Below, piece after piece: positions 13,235-23,052 of a stretch of DNA of 64,000 bases. Below the pieces are notes generated by a model. The model had not been told where the DNA came from, made no database searches, and worked only from the letters and a program-made list of their open reading frames with translations. This DNA is from Kuschelorhynchus macadamiae (Eukaryota; Arthropoda; Insecta; Coleoptera; Curculionidae). Position numbers and translations under genes: made by a program. The stretch covers positions 62,001-126,000 of the forward strand of contig JAUTXW010002403.1 in the NCBI GenBank assembly GCA_030620095.1, read 5' to 3'. Positions within the stretch are counted from its first letter, which is position 1, and each line of letters starts with the position of its first letter.

Positions 13235-13410
13235 TTGTGGCTGGGCACAACAACAAATTCAAAGAAAGCCTAGGTTCGCTGACTTTTTTTGTGTTACTTA
13301 CTGGCGAAGCAACATTCCATAAACATGGAAATGTCAATAGACAAAATTTTCATTATAACGCTAATAAAGAACCTCATTTTACACGCACAACTAGTGGGGT
13401 GTCTTAACGT
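13235..13410 (+). pseudogene. Tc1/mariner transposase fragment, opposite strand to the main copy
   Basis: Reading across frames gives WAQQQIQ, REPRFADFF, a DEATFH-like stretch, NVNRQNFHYNA and PHFTRTTSG. This is the same segment as 10530-10660, but on the plus strand. It shows that the interior of mariner-like element 1 contains an inverted partial duplicate. Confidence 0.7.
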
Positions 13411-14150
13411 CAAATGTTCGTTCCATTTAAATTAATCGAGAAAATTTGCATCCAGGATTTTTATTTACCCTGTATACCGTTATTAAAGAATACTAAATAA
13501 AAATACCGCGCTTGAAAGAAGACAACATTTGGAAGTTTTCACCATGCTAAAATGATTTATGCTAAAGCATTAGAAAATATACAGGGCGTCAAATGTACTT
13601 CTGATATTTTCGAAAAGTTGTCATTAATCTTGAATCACTCTGTATAGACCCTACAAATCTTATATTTGGTAAATAGCCAAAAAGGGAGGAATCTGAAAAT
13701 ATAACAATATTCAGGGTATCCATTTTAAAAAATGTAAGTTTGGTTTGTGGCAAACTTATCCTCAACCCTGTATAATCGAAAATAATTTTAGGTTCTAGCA
13801 GTCCCTACAACTACAATAACCGAGCTATTGGACTTGAAGGCACTGTTGGACCACCCGTATCTAAATAAATCAAACAATGAATTTATAATTATGTCATTAA
13901 AATCAATTTTAATATTTTTAATATAGGCCAATCTCTACAGCAAAAAAACAGTGAATTGTTGCCAAAAATAGTAACAGGAAACCGAGTGCGCCAAGATAGT
14001 CCATAGTAATATTCCATTATATTTTCCACTCGCAACTATCATTTGTTTATTTGTTATAAACAATTTAATGCAAAAAATCGCGTTTTCTATTCTTTTTGGC
14101 TCATAAAATTGAAATTAATAAAGCAATCGTAATGGTGTTAAGAGATTTAT
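13411..14150. other. Non-coding mosaic of small TE ends
   Basis: Contains several CCCTGTATA or TACAGGG words (near 13470, 13580, 13645, 13770), the usual Tc1/mariner terminus, but I could not pair them. The right arm of mariner-like element 1 lies at 13777-13859. No gene seen. Confidence 0.45.
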
Positions 14151-14604
14151 ACAGGGTCTTCCATTGAGGAGGAAAAACGGTATTTTTTTGACTTCCCCCG
14201 TATTTCAAAATAGCTAATCGATGTATTTTAACTCGGAGAATTCGAAAATCCTAACAAAAAAACGATTGAGTAAGAAACAAAAGACTTACGTCAATGATGT
14301 TGCGTTCTTTAAACGAACAACCTACATATTATTACATTTTTGGATTCTATGGTCAGTTCTAAGTGTTTTTTAATAAGGGTCTTACTATATGTCTATTTTC
14401 AACTGTTTTTGATTTATTGATATTTGAAAATTGATATGTTTGCTTCTTTGAGCAGTCATAGCACCTGAACGGTTGGGCCTAGAGCAAAATAACTTTCACA
14501 TTCCTGTCTTACTTTTTGATAAGCTATCTTATCATGCCAGTCCAGCAAAAAAACGGAAATTAATGTAATGTAATGAGATATGAAAAACTACACATTGTAA
14601 CACT

Positions 14605-15475
14605 CAGGGGCGTGCAGTCCATGGAAGCAAGGGAAGCAGTGCTTCCCCAAAAAAAAATTACAAAACATCTTCTAAAATGTAATTTTTGAAATAGGAAACC
14701 ATTAATTTAGTTTATATTAAAAATGCTAAAATATTATATTAATTATCAAGCCCATAATAAATGCGGCCTTGACTCCGACCGAGCCACAAAATAGAATAGA
14801 ACCTATGCGGGCCGCTAGCTTCTCTGCAGCCAAGACCGGTATGCTTGATTTCCTGCAAATCGAGCCAGAGGTTATTGAACTTTCCACCGGCTGTTTGCAA
14901 TTTTTGAATTTCAATCGCGTGGTTTAAGTGGGGGCGGAAGCTATCGTTGGAGTAGGTTCTTTGTTTGAACGGCTATCCGTGTGTTGTGTGATACGTACGT
15001 CGCGTCGTGCATGGTGCGATATGGAAGACAATAATACGGACGTGGATATGCAAATACCGTCAACTTCGGCTGTCGGTAATAACGTTGAAAATGTTGGAGA
15101 ATTTAGTAAGAAGAGTGTATGTGAATGTGTGGTGTGTGTCTTAATAATAAAGGGATTTTCGACATTAAACTTCGCTGATAAGCTTCAAATAATTTCCAAA
15201 GGAAGGGCAAAACCGCCTATGAAAAATTTAACCACAAAAATCAAAAACTGTATTAGACATTTTCATCCGGAAAAACAATACGAACAATTTAAATGGCTAA
15301 CAGGGTGTAAAAATATAAGTTAATTATTTCGTTGGCCATGTTTACTTTTTGAAAATGAAAAAGATCTCTGGAATAAAACTGGTTTTTCCGATTTAAACAG
15401 TTTCCATAAAGCTGTAAAAAGACACGTTATGTCCAAAGAGCATTTGCAGGCCCTCATAAAATAAAAAGTCTTCGG
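14605..15475 (+). pseudogene. hAT element of the 10935 family, 3' part lost
   Basis: The terminus CAGGGGCGTGCAGTCC at 14605 and the next ~150 bp match hAT element 1. An ATG at 15021 opens MEDNNTDVDMQIPSTSAV. Later come WLTGCKNIS (near 15300), a WPCLLFENEKDLWNKTGF segment in a shifted frame, and FHKAVKRHVMSKEHLQAL, the TTF-type zinc-finger region found at the start of this hAT group. It stops at about 15475, where the mariner transposase begins, so the catalytic part is missing. This copy keeps N-terminal sequence that hAT element 1 has lost, and the two are complementary for describing the family. Confidence 0.8.
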
Positions 15476-15477
15476 CA

Positions 15478-16060
15478 GGGCTATTGGCTGGCCAAGCGAT
15501 GGTTCCATTCCTACCAATCCATCCATGATGGAGTCATGGAGCATGTGGAGGAGCTCCGTCTTGTGCATAAATTAAATTCCGATATTTCTCCAAAGGCAAT
15601 TCTTCCAAAGGGTTTCATTTTGGTTTTGAAGGAAATTATGATTTTCACGGATCACTTAGTGATTCACTATAAAATATAGGACTCAAAATTTTTATTTTTA
15701 ACACCACACCAAACATGACTGAAACTTCTCCCTTGTGCGCCCTGTGATGCGTATTGTGTCGATTAAATATTCCTGAGGAGGTAAATGTGGCCTCATCTGA
15801 CCAAATAATTTTTTTAAACATATCAGGGTCCTTTTGTTGCCGTATTATAATGTCAGACACAAATTGAAAACGACTTTCTTTCTGAGCAGCTGTTAAATGC
15901 TGAAGTGGAAGTATGTGAAAAGGCCTGAGTTTATAAATTTGTAAAGTTTTATGAACGGTTCCCTGGCTAAACCTTCGACGTAGAGCTAGACGGCCATACT
16001 GAATGTCCCGATCTGCATCCGACATTGACTTGGTGGGATATCTTATAAAATAAATTAAAA
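15478..16060 (-). pseudogene. Mariner-like transposase, truncated at its 3' end
   Basis: Minus-strand frame 16025-15645 reads RRFSQGTVHKTLQIYKLRPF, LPLQHLTAAQKESRFQF, KKIIWSDEATFTSSGIFNRH (first catalytic Asp in WSDEAT) and VSVMFGVVLK. After a frame change, 15570-15485 gives QDGAPPHAP and WIGRNGTIAWPANSP, which holds the second Asp and the stretch before the third. The sequence ends where the hAT fragment begins, so the third catalytic residue is absent. It resembles the transposase at 54110-55203, which also sits between long inverted ends. Confidence 0.8.
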
Positions 16061-16102
16061 TAATTCTAACAAGTAAGATAAATCACGTGACTTATTTTTG
16101 AA

Positions 16103-16103
<1 letters not shown>

Positions 16104-16176
<73 letters not shown>
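16104..16176. repeat. (TA)n microsatellite
   Basis: About 36 TA units between the mariner N-terminus and a LINE fragment. Confidence 0.97.
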
Positions 16177-16179
<3 letters not shown>

Positions 16180-16189
16180 TCCATCTCAG

Positions 16190-16590
16190 TTTAACACGAC
16201 CTTGGTTAGTCCAGTTTATAAAGCAGGTAATAAACATGACGGCAACAATTTTAGACATATAATTTTGAAAAAAAAATTTAAAAAATGTCCGAACACTTAT
16301 TAAATTCTTTACTGAAAACAATATTCTATCGAAAAATCAATTTGCATTTGTGGGGGAACATAGTACGAGTAATGCACTGTAAAGTGGTTGGCCGAATTAC
16401 GGCAAACCTGAGCACGGGGGACATTGCTGTTTTCCTGGATCTGGCAAAGGCATTCGATACAGTGCCTCATGGTCAGCTTGTTGGTGTTCTAGAAAACTAT
16501 GGGTGATGAGAATAGTGTTGGATGTCTTTAGGTCATATGCACTGACAGAAAACAGAAAGTCAAAATTGGAGAATCTTACAGTAATCACCT
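16190..16590 (+). pseudogene. LINE reverse transcriptase fragment (Jockey/CR1-like)
   Basis: Plus-strand blocks in shifting frames: LVSPVYKAGNKHDGNNFR near 16200, a QFAFVGEHST-like stretch near 16340, then ITANLSTGDIAVFLDLAKAF and DTVPHGQLVGVLENYG (16400-16505). FLDLAKAFDTV is the catalytic Asp block of non-LTR reverse transcriptases. A further frame change precedes VLDVFRSYAL and a REKSKLENL-like segment. Both ends are missing. It lies within mariner-like element 2. Confidence 0.8.
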
Positions 16591-17179
16591 GCATTTCATA
16601 TGAATATATTCAATTAAATAGATAGCAAAATAATTTCCGTTTTTTTGTTTAACTGGCATCATAAGATAGCTTATAAAAAACTAAGATAAGAATGTGAAAG
16701 TTATTTCCAGTCCAGTCAATCGGGTGCTATTATGGCCCAAAAAAGCAAAAATGTCAATTTTCAAACATCAATAAATCAAAAACAGTCGAAGGTAGACATA
16801 TAGTACCCTTAGAAAACACTTAGAATTGACCATATAATCCAAAAATGTAATTATATATAGTGTGTTTCGTTTAAAAAACCCAACATCCTTGCCGTAAATC
16901 ATTTGTTTTTTATTCAATTGTTTTTTTATTACGATTTTCGAACTCTCCGAGCTGAAATACATCGATTGTCTATTTTGAGTTTCTTGAGACATACAGGGGA
17001 AGTCAAAAAAAATCTGTTTTCCTCCTCAATGGAAGACCCTGTACTTCAAACAAAATGATACGGTAACACGACTTGATCGAATCATTAGAACAGAAGAAAA
17101 AAACGAAAATTCATATCTCCGTTATTTCTCAGTTTATATCAAGGGGGTACTCACTGAGGATATTTTATGTTCCAAGGGA

Positions 17180-17398
17180 AGGAGATCTGCAGGAGATCCG
17201 AGGAGATACTGAGGATATCCGAGGAGATTCGGGGATATGCGACGAGATTCGGAGGATATCCGAGGAGATTTGGAGGATATCCGAGGAGATACGGGGATAT
17301 TCGGAGCATATCCAAAGAGATACGGTCAGATTCGGGGGATATCTAGGGAGATATCGGGGATATCTAGGGAGATGCAGAGGAAATTTGAGGAGATCTAA
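17180..17398 (+). repeat. GGAGAT minisatellite 1
   Basis: Degenerate array of a roughly 12-15 bp unit with the core GAGGAGAT(C/T)CG and the variant GGATATC. A frame across it codes repeats of Glu-Glu-Ile-Arg-Gly-Asp, but with no homologue and frequent unit changes it is best read as non-coding. A second array with the same core and strand lies at 20008-20231. Confidence 0.9.
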
Positions 17399-17932
17399 TG
17401 TCTCGGATATTCCATGTTAAAAAAGTTGAGGTTTTATTTTTGAGAATAGAAAAACCTAATTTTTCTATTCTTAACTGACCTTGAATAATCAACTTAACAT
17501 TTGAGACCGCTAAAGTAATTTTTTACGCATTAAGAAATCAACAAAATATTTTTATTGTTACTATATACTCAAAATATCTGTACAATTTAAAATAAAGACC
17601 TTTTTCAAAATTAATATTACAGCATTTTTAAATATTAAACCAACAACTTACAGCAAAATGATTATCTAGATTTTTATAAGTACAAGTCGTAAAAGGACTT
17701 TTAACAAAAAATATCTGCAACCTCAGAGATGATGGAGGGTTGATGTAGGGGCTTGAAAAATGGTGAAAAATGGTATTTTTGCAATTTCCAGCAAAAAATG
17801 TCCTATAAAAAATATCCTATAGTTGTCCTAAGTTCTAAATCATGCAAAAATTTACAACTTTTACACTAATCACTTTTCAACCTGCCTTTTCAAATTTCCA
17901 AGAAAGTTCGTTCGAATTTTTTTTTTGTTTTT
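17399..17932. other. Intergenic, no gene recognised
   Basis: AT-rich spacer between the minisatellite and family A copy 2. Confidence 0.5.
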
Positions 17933-19410
17933 ACTTCCCTCATAAAAGGGAAGTATTGTAATCGTTAAAAAATCAACCTCCGAGATTTTTTCAGATCTTT
18001 CCCTAGTCCCTAGATGACGAAAAACATGTTTTCTCAATTCCGTCGGTCTGTCTGTCTGCTCGCGGCATAACTAAAAAACTACTTACCCCATTGACTTCAA
18101 ATTTTGATCAAAAATTAAGGGTTATATGGGGATGACCTGGCAAAACAAAATGGCGGCCTAGTGAAATGTTAAAAAAACTATTACTAAGAAAGAACTTATC
18201 CATTTTATCTAAAATTGTGCACAAAAATCAAGTATTATATAGGAATCAACTGGTAACATTTTGGTACGAATCCAAAATGGCGGCTTAATAAAATGTTTAA
18301 AAATTCAGCCTGAAAAACTACTTAATGATCTGATTTCAAATTGTGCGCCATAACTAATTGTAGTATAGAGAAGAACTAGTAAAAGTGTGGTATTAATTCA
18401 AGATGGCGGAACAAAATGGCGGCCAAATAAAATTTTTGTAATCTGAAAAAATCACCCTCTCAGGTTTTACATATTTGTCAAAAATTATGTTTTATCAAAT
18501 CCGTCGGTTTGTCTGTCTGGCTGTAAGTTCGCAGCATAGCTTGAAACCTAATCATCAGAATGACCTCAAATTTTAGTCAAAAATTGAGGCTCATATGGGG
18601 ATGACCTGGTAATATTTTGATTGAAATCCAATATGCCGGAACAAGATGGCAGCCTAGTGTAACGTTACATAATTATTACTAAAAAAACTAATTAAACAAT
18701 TGATCTCAATTTTTGTACAAAAATCAAGTATTACGTAGTAATCAACTGGTAAAATTTGGGCACAAATACAAAATGACGGTTTAATAAAATATTTAAACAC
18801 TCTTAATGAAATGATTTTAAATTGTAGTATAGAGATGAACTAGTAAAACTGTAGTATTAATTCAAGTCGGCGGAACAAAATGGCGGCCAAAAAATTTTTT
18901 GTAATCTGTAAAATCAGTCTAGCTGGTTTTACACATCTTCGCGGTTTAGCGTCCCTAGATGCCAAAAAATATATTTTATCAATTCCATCGGTCCACCTGT
19001 CCCTTTGTTTGTCTGTCTGTCAGTTCGCGACATAGCTTAAAACTACTCATCAGATGGACTTCAAATTTTAGTCAAAAATCAAGGCTCATATGGAGATGAT
19101 ATGGTAATATTTTGGTAAAAATCCGATATGCCGGAACAAGATGGCGGCCTAGTGAAACGTTAAAAAAGTATTACTAAAAAAAACTCCAATCCAATTTACC
19201 TCAAATTTTGCAATTGTTGTGTTACATCAGAATGAACTGGTAACATTTTGGTATGAGTATAAAATAGCAAAACAAAATCGCGGCCTAATAAAATATTTAA
19301 AAAATCAGTCTGAAAAAAACTACTTATCAGATTAGTTTTGTGCAAGCATTAAGTGTGATATATATAAGCTGGTAAAGTTGTGTTACGAATTCAAGATAGA
19401 GCAGTTTCTT
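17933..19410 (+). repeat. Tandem-repeat family A, copy 2 (longest)
   Basis: Starts ACTTCCCTCATAAAAGGGAA and then AGTATTGTAATCG. At least three higher-order modules follow, each with a TCCGTCGGTCTGTCTG-like box, CGCGGCATAGC, a CAAATTTT(G/A)(G/A)TCAAAAAT box, ATATGGGGATGACCTGG and ACAAAATGGCGGCC. Within modules the ~130-bp unit of copy 1 repeats. No open frame persists. It is flanked by minisatellites rather than by recognisable transposon ends. Confidence 0.8.
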
Positions 19411-19507
19411 TTTATACCTCTAAATGTGTTATTCCGATCGGTCTATTAAGTTAGCCTAAAAGTATTGTAATTTGTTTTTGAACAGGTTAAAATATCAAAA
19501 ATTAATC

Positions 19508-19635
19508 TTTAAGTGGATTTGACTGGTCAAGAAGTGCCCACTAAGTGTATTTCTATTTGTTTTCATGTCCTCTTGGCGACAAAATACACAAGGGCACTTA
19601 GTTTGCAGTTTTTGACCAGTCGAATTCGCCAAAAT
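19508..19635. repeat. Imperfect fold-back, ~50-bp arms
   Basis: Left arm GGATTTGACTGGTCAAGAAG with ACTAAGTGTATTT is mirrored by AAATACACAAGGGCACTTAG and TTTTTGACCAGTCGAATTCG. The arms differ by small insertions. Looks like a small MITE or paired termini of a deleted element. Confidence 0.7.
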
Positions 19636-20007
19636 TCGGAAATTAAACTGAAATAGTACATATAATTGACGCTCCAAATGACAAATAGTTGGTGTTAAAA
19701 AAAATATTTTTTTTTACGTTTATTTTATTTTAAACATTTTAGCATTATTTTTTAATCACTCTGTATGCGACATTCACGATTGGACACTATAATATTGTAC
19801 TGTCATCGGGTTTATGTATGTATACCAAATATCAGGCAATTCCGATAACAGGAACTGCTCCAAAAATTACTTGCATGATTTGACCCAAGCATACATACAT
19901 TCTAACATACAAGTGAAATTACATAAAAGCTTTTAAAAAGTAACAACTTAAGTTTAACATAATTTATTTCCTAACCTTGTGAACACGGTTGATGCGAGTA
20001 TGATGTG
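19636..20007. other. Intergenic, no gene recognised
   Basis: AT-rich, nothing recognised. Confidence 0.5.
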
Positions 20008-20231
20008 AGGATATCAAAGGAGGGCCAGGGCGATCCCAAGAGACCTAGGGAGATCCCAGATGATCCTGGGCAATCCAAGGATATTTGGGGAGATTTGGGG
20101 AGATCTAAAGAAATTCGAGGAGATCCGTGGAGATTTTGAGGAGATCCGAGGAGATTTCGAGGAGATCCGAGGAGATTTCGAGGAGATCCAAGGATATTCG
20201 AGGAGATCCGAGGAGATTTGGATGAGATTTT
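20008..20231 (+). repeat. GGAGAT minisatellite 2
   Basis: Array with cleaner units than the 17180 array: GAGGAGATCCGAGGAGATTT repeats several times between 20110 and 20215. Long frames on both strands across it arise from the periodicity. The sequence CAGTGAGTACCCTCC follows at 20267; its complement GGGGGTACTCACTGAGG precedes array 1 at 17145, so the flanks are inverted relative to each other while the units are not. Confidence 0.9.
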
Positions 20232-20639
20232 CTAAGGAGGCAATCTTTCGTCCCAAATAAATTGCAGTGAGTACCCTCCCGGTTTTTACCAAAGACTTTT
20301 TGCGAAATATGTACTTTATGCATACCAAAACCAAGCCCTGTGGGAGTTTTGTGTTTTTGTGCGTGCCTGGATTCGTCGTGGATGATGCGATTTGAATTCT
20401 GCAAAGTGATATAGAAAGTAGAATCATACTACAATAGGCGAAATAGGCGAAAAATGCTGCCTGCTGATTCAAAACGGGAATAGTAGTCGAATAGTATGCT
20501 AGCAACCGAGACAGCCGAGGGCTAATAGACACGCTCCGCACGCAAAGTATTCATCTTTAAATTGATTTTAATTATCTCAGCAACTGCAGTTTATCCCTGT
20601 ATCACATTTAATTATTATGAAAAATTTAAAGTCAATTGA
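20232..20639. other. Intergenic, no gene recognised
   Basis: Somewhat higher complexity and GC than neighbours, but no motif recognised on either strand. Confidence 0.45.
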
Positions 20640-21001
20640 ATAAGAACATTTTTTTACGTTGATTTTTTAAAAATTTTATTTGGTCGTCATTTTGTTTCTC
20701 CATTTTGATTTCGCAACAAAATTTTACTAGTTTATCTCTATATCACACTTAACGCTTGCACAAATTTTGAAATTAATTTAATAAGTAGTTTTTTCAGGGT
20801 GGTTATTTAATTGTTTTATTTTTACTTTCGTAAAATGTAATAATTTCATGCTTTTATGACCCTTGAATTTGAAGTCAATCGGATATGTAGTTTTTGAGCT
20901 ATGCCGCGTACAGACAGACAGACCGAAGAAATTGAGAAAATATGTTTTTTGGCATCTAGGGACTTTTTCACGATTACAATACTCTACTTTTACGAGGGAA
21001 G
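20640..21001 (-). repeat. Tandem-repeat family A, inverted copy
   Basis: On the minus strand it starts ACTTCCCTCGTAAAAGTAG near 21001, followed by AGTCCCTAGATGCCAAAAA, CAGACAGAC-type boxes, CGCGGCATAGC and a TATAGAGATAAACTAGTAAAA unit. It lies in the opposite orientation to copies at 1316 and 17933. Confidence 0.8.
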
Positions 21002-21419
21002 TAAATAACAGATAAAAAATATATTTAACACCTATGTTGAAAATAAAACCATTTGGAACTTATGTCTCTACAACATTTTGGTCTTTCATCAAGTGATGAT
21101 TCATGTTTTTTGAAACACCTTACTATGGAAAATTAAATAATATTCCAGATAACTGAACATTATTGCATTATTTTTTAACAGTACCAAAAAAGAAACTGGT
21201 TAAATTACAAATCATGATACTTATTTATATATACATAACACGAAACACATTCATACCCTCAACAATATCCTATTCATACTTCATGCAACAGCTGAAACAA
21301 ATCATAACTAATCATTGGACTTTTTGGACGGAACTTACCGGCTTCCAGCCGAAAATATCTGCAGGTTGATCCATATTTAATTAGGTCAATGCTATTATGA
21401 CGCAAAACTCTTGAAAAAA
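21002..21419. other. Intergenic, no gene recognised
   Basis: AT-rich, nothing recognised. Confidence 0.5.
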
Positions 21420-21660
21420 AACTCTACATTTTCACGATTCAGCTATTCGCGCTTCGGCATTTAATGGCATACTGAACTGACGACACGGCCGGCAATGTTT
21501 TGAATCGCTAGGTGAGAGAGCGGCGGTAAAAAACCTAGACCTGACGACGCTGTTTGCCAATGCGGCACTGGTCGATATTTTGCTAGCATGGATGGATTCA
21601 CTACCGAACACCGAACTGCGTAGGTACATGGCCGTATACAGAAATACATTTCGGGGGGGC
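21420..21660 (+). other. Coding-like fragment of unknown identity
   Basis: This stretch is richer in GC than its surroundings. One plus-strand frame stays open and hydrophobic-helical (VKNLDLTTLFANAALVDILL, then DSLPNTELRRYMAVYRNTF). I do not recognise the protein. It ends in a run of G at 21652 just before a partial family A repeat. It could be a host exon or a piece of a transposon protein. Confidence 0.3.
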
Positions 21661-21676
21661 GCCAATTTTTTTCTGT

Positions 21677-21805
21677 CTGTAGGTATGTCTGTCTGTTCGC
21701 GGCATAGCTAAAAAACTACTTTCCCGAATGACTTCAAATTTTGACCAAAAAATAAGGGACATATGGGGATGCCCTGGTAACATTTTGGTCGAAATCAAAT
21801 ATTAG
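21677..21805 (+). repeat. Tandem-repeat family A, partial copy
   Basis: TCTGTCTGT, CGCGGCATAGC, AAAAAACTACTT, ATATGGGGATG and CTGGTAACATTTTGGT occur in the same order as in copy 2. Confidence 0.8.
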
Positions 21806-22374
21806 TGCAGCAGCAATCGGTCAAAAAAACGGTTCCGTGGGCGTGGAGTGATACAAGTATGGGTTATTTTTTTCTGTTAGATAATATGTTAGAGACTACG
21901 AAAATCTTTGTTGGCATCCCTGTTCTCGCGTTGTTCTCCCCCCACCCCCTCAATTTATATACGCTGTATATCTGTATTCTGCGATATTTTCTTAACTTAT
22001 TTATTCGTTCTACAAAAAAGGTATATGCAATAAATATTATGTAATTTTGGGTATACTACATAAGCATATATTTTTTGATATTATACAAGGTATCTCAATA
22101 ATTTTGGACCCATTTTGAAACTGATTTTATGAAAGGTAGGAAATTGATATTTGCATACTTTCCATCTATAACAACAAAAGTTTTTTTTGCCTCTGTATGA
22201 TTGTTTCCACGATTTTTTATCTCAAAATCATAATCGGTGGCTCAAAAAATACATATTTTTCGGAAGCCGGAAGTGTAAAAACATCGAAACAATAAAAACA
22301 AACATACGTTTTCGTAAAGTATCTGGTACAGGGTGCTATAAAAGAAAAATATCAGTAAAACTAGTTGCAGACAG
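21806..22374. other. Intergenic, no gene recognised
   Basis: AT-rich with a C-rich patch near 21938. No gene recognised. Confidence 0.45.
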
Positions 22375-22479
22375 GCGCGTATCAGTGGCGGCTCGTGGTG
22401 AATTATATTGGGGGGTCAATAACAAATTTAAAAATAGGCGTACTAAAAATAAATATCTTATCTTTAAATTGAGCTTTAA

Positions 22480-22593
22480 ATTCTCTTGAAGTTCAGGTCT
22501 ACTCTTCGTTCTTTAGAATTGGAAAAATGCTGATTGACACGTTCGTTAAAGTTGCACGCATATTCCTTTTATAAACGATTTTTCGATACTTAA
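22480..22593 (-). pseudogene. hAT element 2 transposase, C-terminal piece
   Basis: Just after the left TTAA, the minus strand reads SIEKSFIKG, then in a shifted frame FNERVNQHFSNSKERRVDLNF. This is the conserved tail of ZMYM1-like hAT transposases. It continues the N-terminal remnant at 25068-25345 across the piggyBac. Confidence 0.7.
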
Positions 22594-22610
22594 CCCTCTA
22601 TTACATTTTG

Positions 22611-22624
22611 TTCCCAAATGGGAA
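22611..22624. promoter_or_regulatory. Palindrome TTCCCAAATGGGAA, piggyBac left subterminal
   Basis: Perfect 14-bp palindrome 17 bp inside the left inverted end. Repeated exactly at 22960-22973, with related versions at 22689-22702 (TTCCTTCTCGGGAA) and 24904-24917 (TTCCCATTCGGGAA). Placement at both ends suggests transposase recognition. That role is inference. Confidence 0.6.
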
Positions 22625-22959
22625 CAAAATATCTTTTTGTAAATATTTATTAAATACGACTTGCAAAATAATGTTTTAATGCGCGGTGTTCCTTCTCGGG
22701 AAGCTAATATTTAATACTAAATCATTCTCCCAATAGATGGCAGGTATAGACAAACTGTTTGTTATTTCGAATTCTATCCGCTCTGGCGAAACATAACGTG
22801 TTTTTACGCTACGTTTAGTGCTCGATAGTTACATTTTTAGGTAAGTAATACTTCATATTTTTTTATAATATCATTTTATAGTATGTTTGTTGTATGTTAG
22901 GACGTTTACTTCAAATATTTCTCGAAAATAAAGTAATAAATAGCATATTTGAAGTTTTG

Positions 22960-22973
22960 TTCCCAAATGGGAA
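22960..22973. promoter_or_regulatory. Palindrome TTCCCAAATGGGAA, upstream of the transposase
   Basis: Identical to the 22611 site and 80 bp before the transposase start codon, so it could also act in autoregulation. Confidence 0.55.
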
Positions 22974-23052
22974 CATTGTGCGTAAAAATCTGTTTTTGCC
23001 GCAAAAATATTTTTTTAGTAAATTTATAATTTTGAATTTTCTTTTTTAGAAT

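Larger units (their letters stand above)
9391..13859. mobile_element. Mariner-like element 1 with ~85-115 bp inverted ends, carrying a hAT insertion
   Basis: The left end TACAGGGTGGTATAACAGTG and subsequent CAAGTCCGATAGCTCG are mirrored on the right by CGAGCTATTGGACTTGAAGG and ACCACCCGTA. The match runs inward to ATTATTTTCGATTA, the left arm having about 33 extra bases. Both outer ends carry TA, the Tc1/mariner target. Inside are a transposase pseudogene (minus), a hAT element that split it, and an opposite-strand fragment of the same transposase. The second, inverted fragment means the interior is rearranged. Confidence 0.7.
14151..17042. mobile_element. Mariner-like element 2 with ~410-bp inverted ends
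   Basis: The left arm (14151-14562) begins TACAGGGTCTTCCATTGAGG and the right arm (16637-17042) ends with CTCAATGGAAGACCCTGTA. Inside the arms the words TGACTTCCCC, AATCGATGTATTT, CAATTGTTTTTT, CTAAGTGTTTTCTAAG, GATTTATTGAT and GATAAGCTATCTTATGATG recur in mirrored order with moderate divergence. Both ends carry TA. The interior holds a transposase pseudogene of matching type (15478-16060), plus a hAT fragment, a (TA)n tract and a LINE fragment. Confidence 0.75.

Noticed and set aside
17073..17420. 115-codon frame with repeated EEIRG
   Set aside because: Produced by the GGAGAT minisatellite. Unit length and frame drift, and there is no homologue.
20014..20541. 175-codon minus-strand frame rich in SPRISS
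   Set aside because: Antisense reading of minisatellite 2, with an overlapping open frame in another register.
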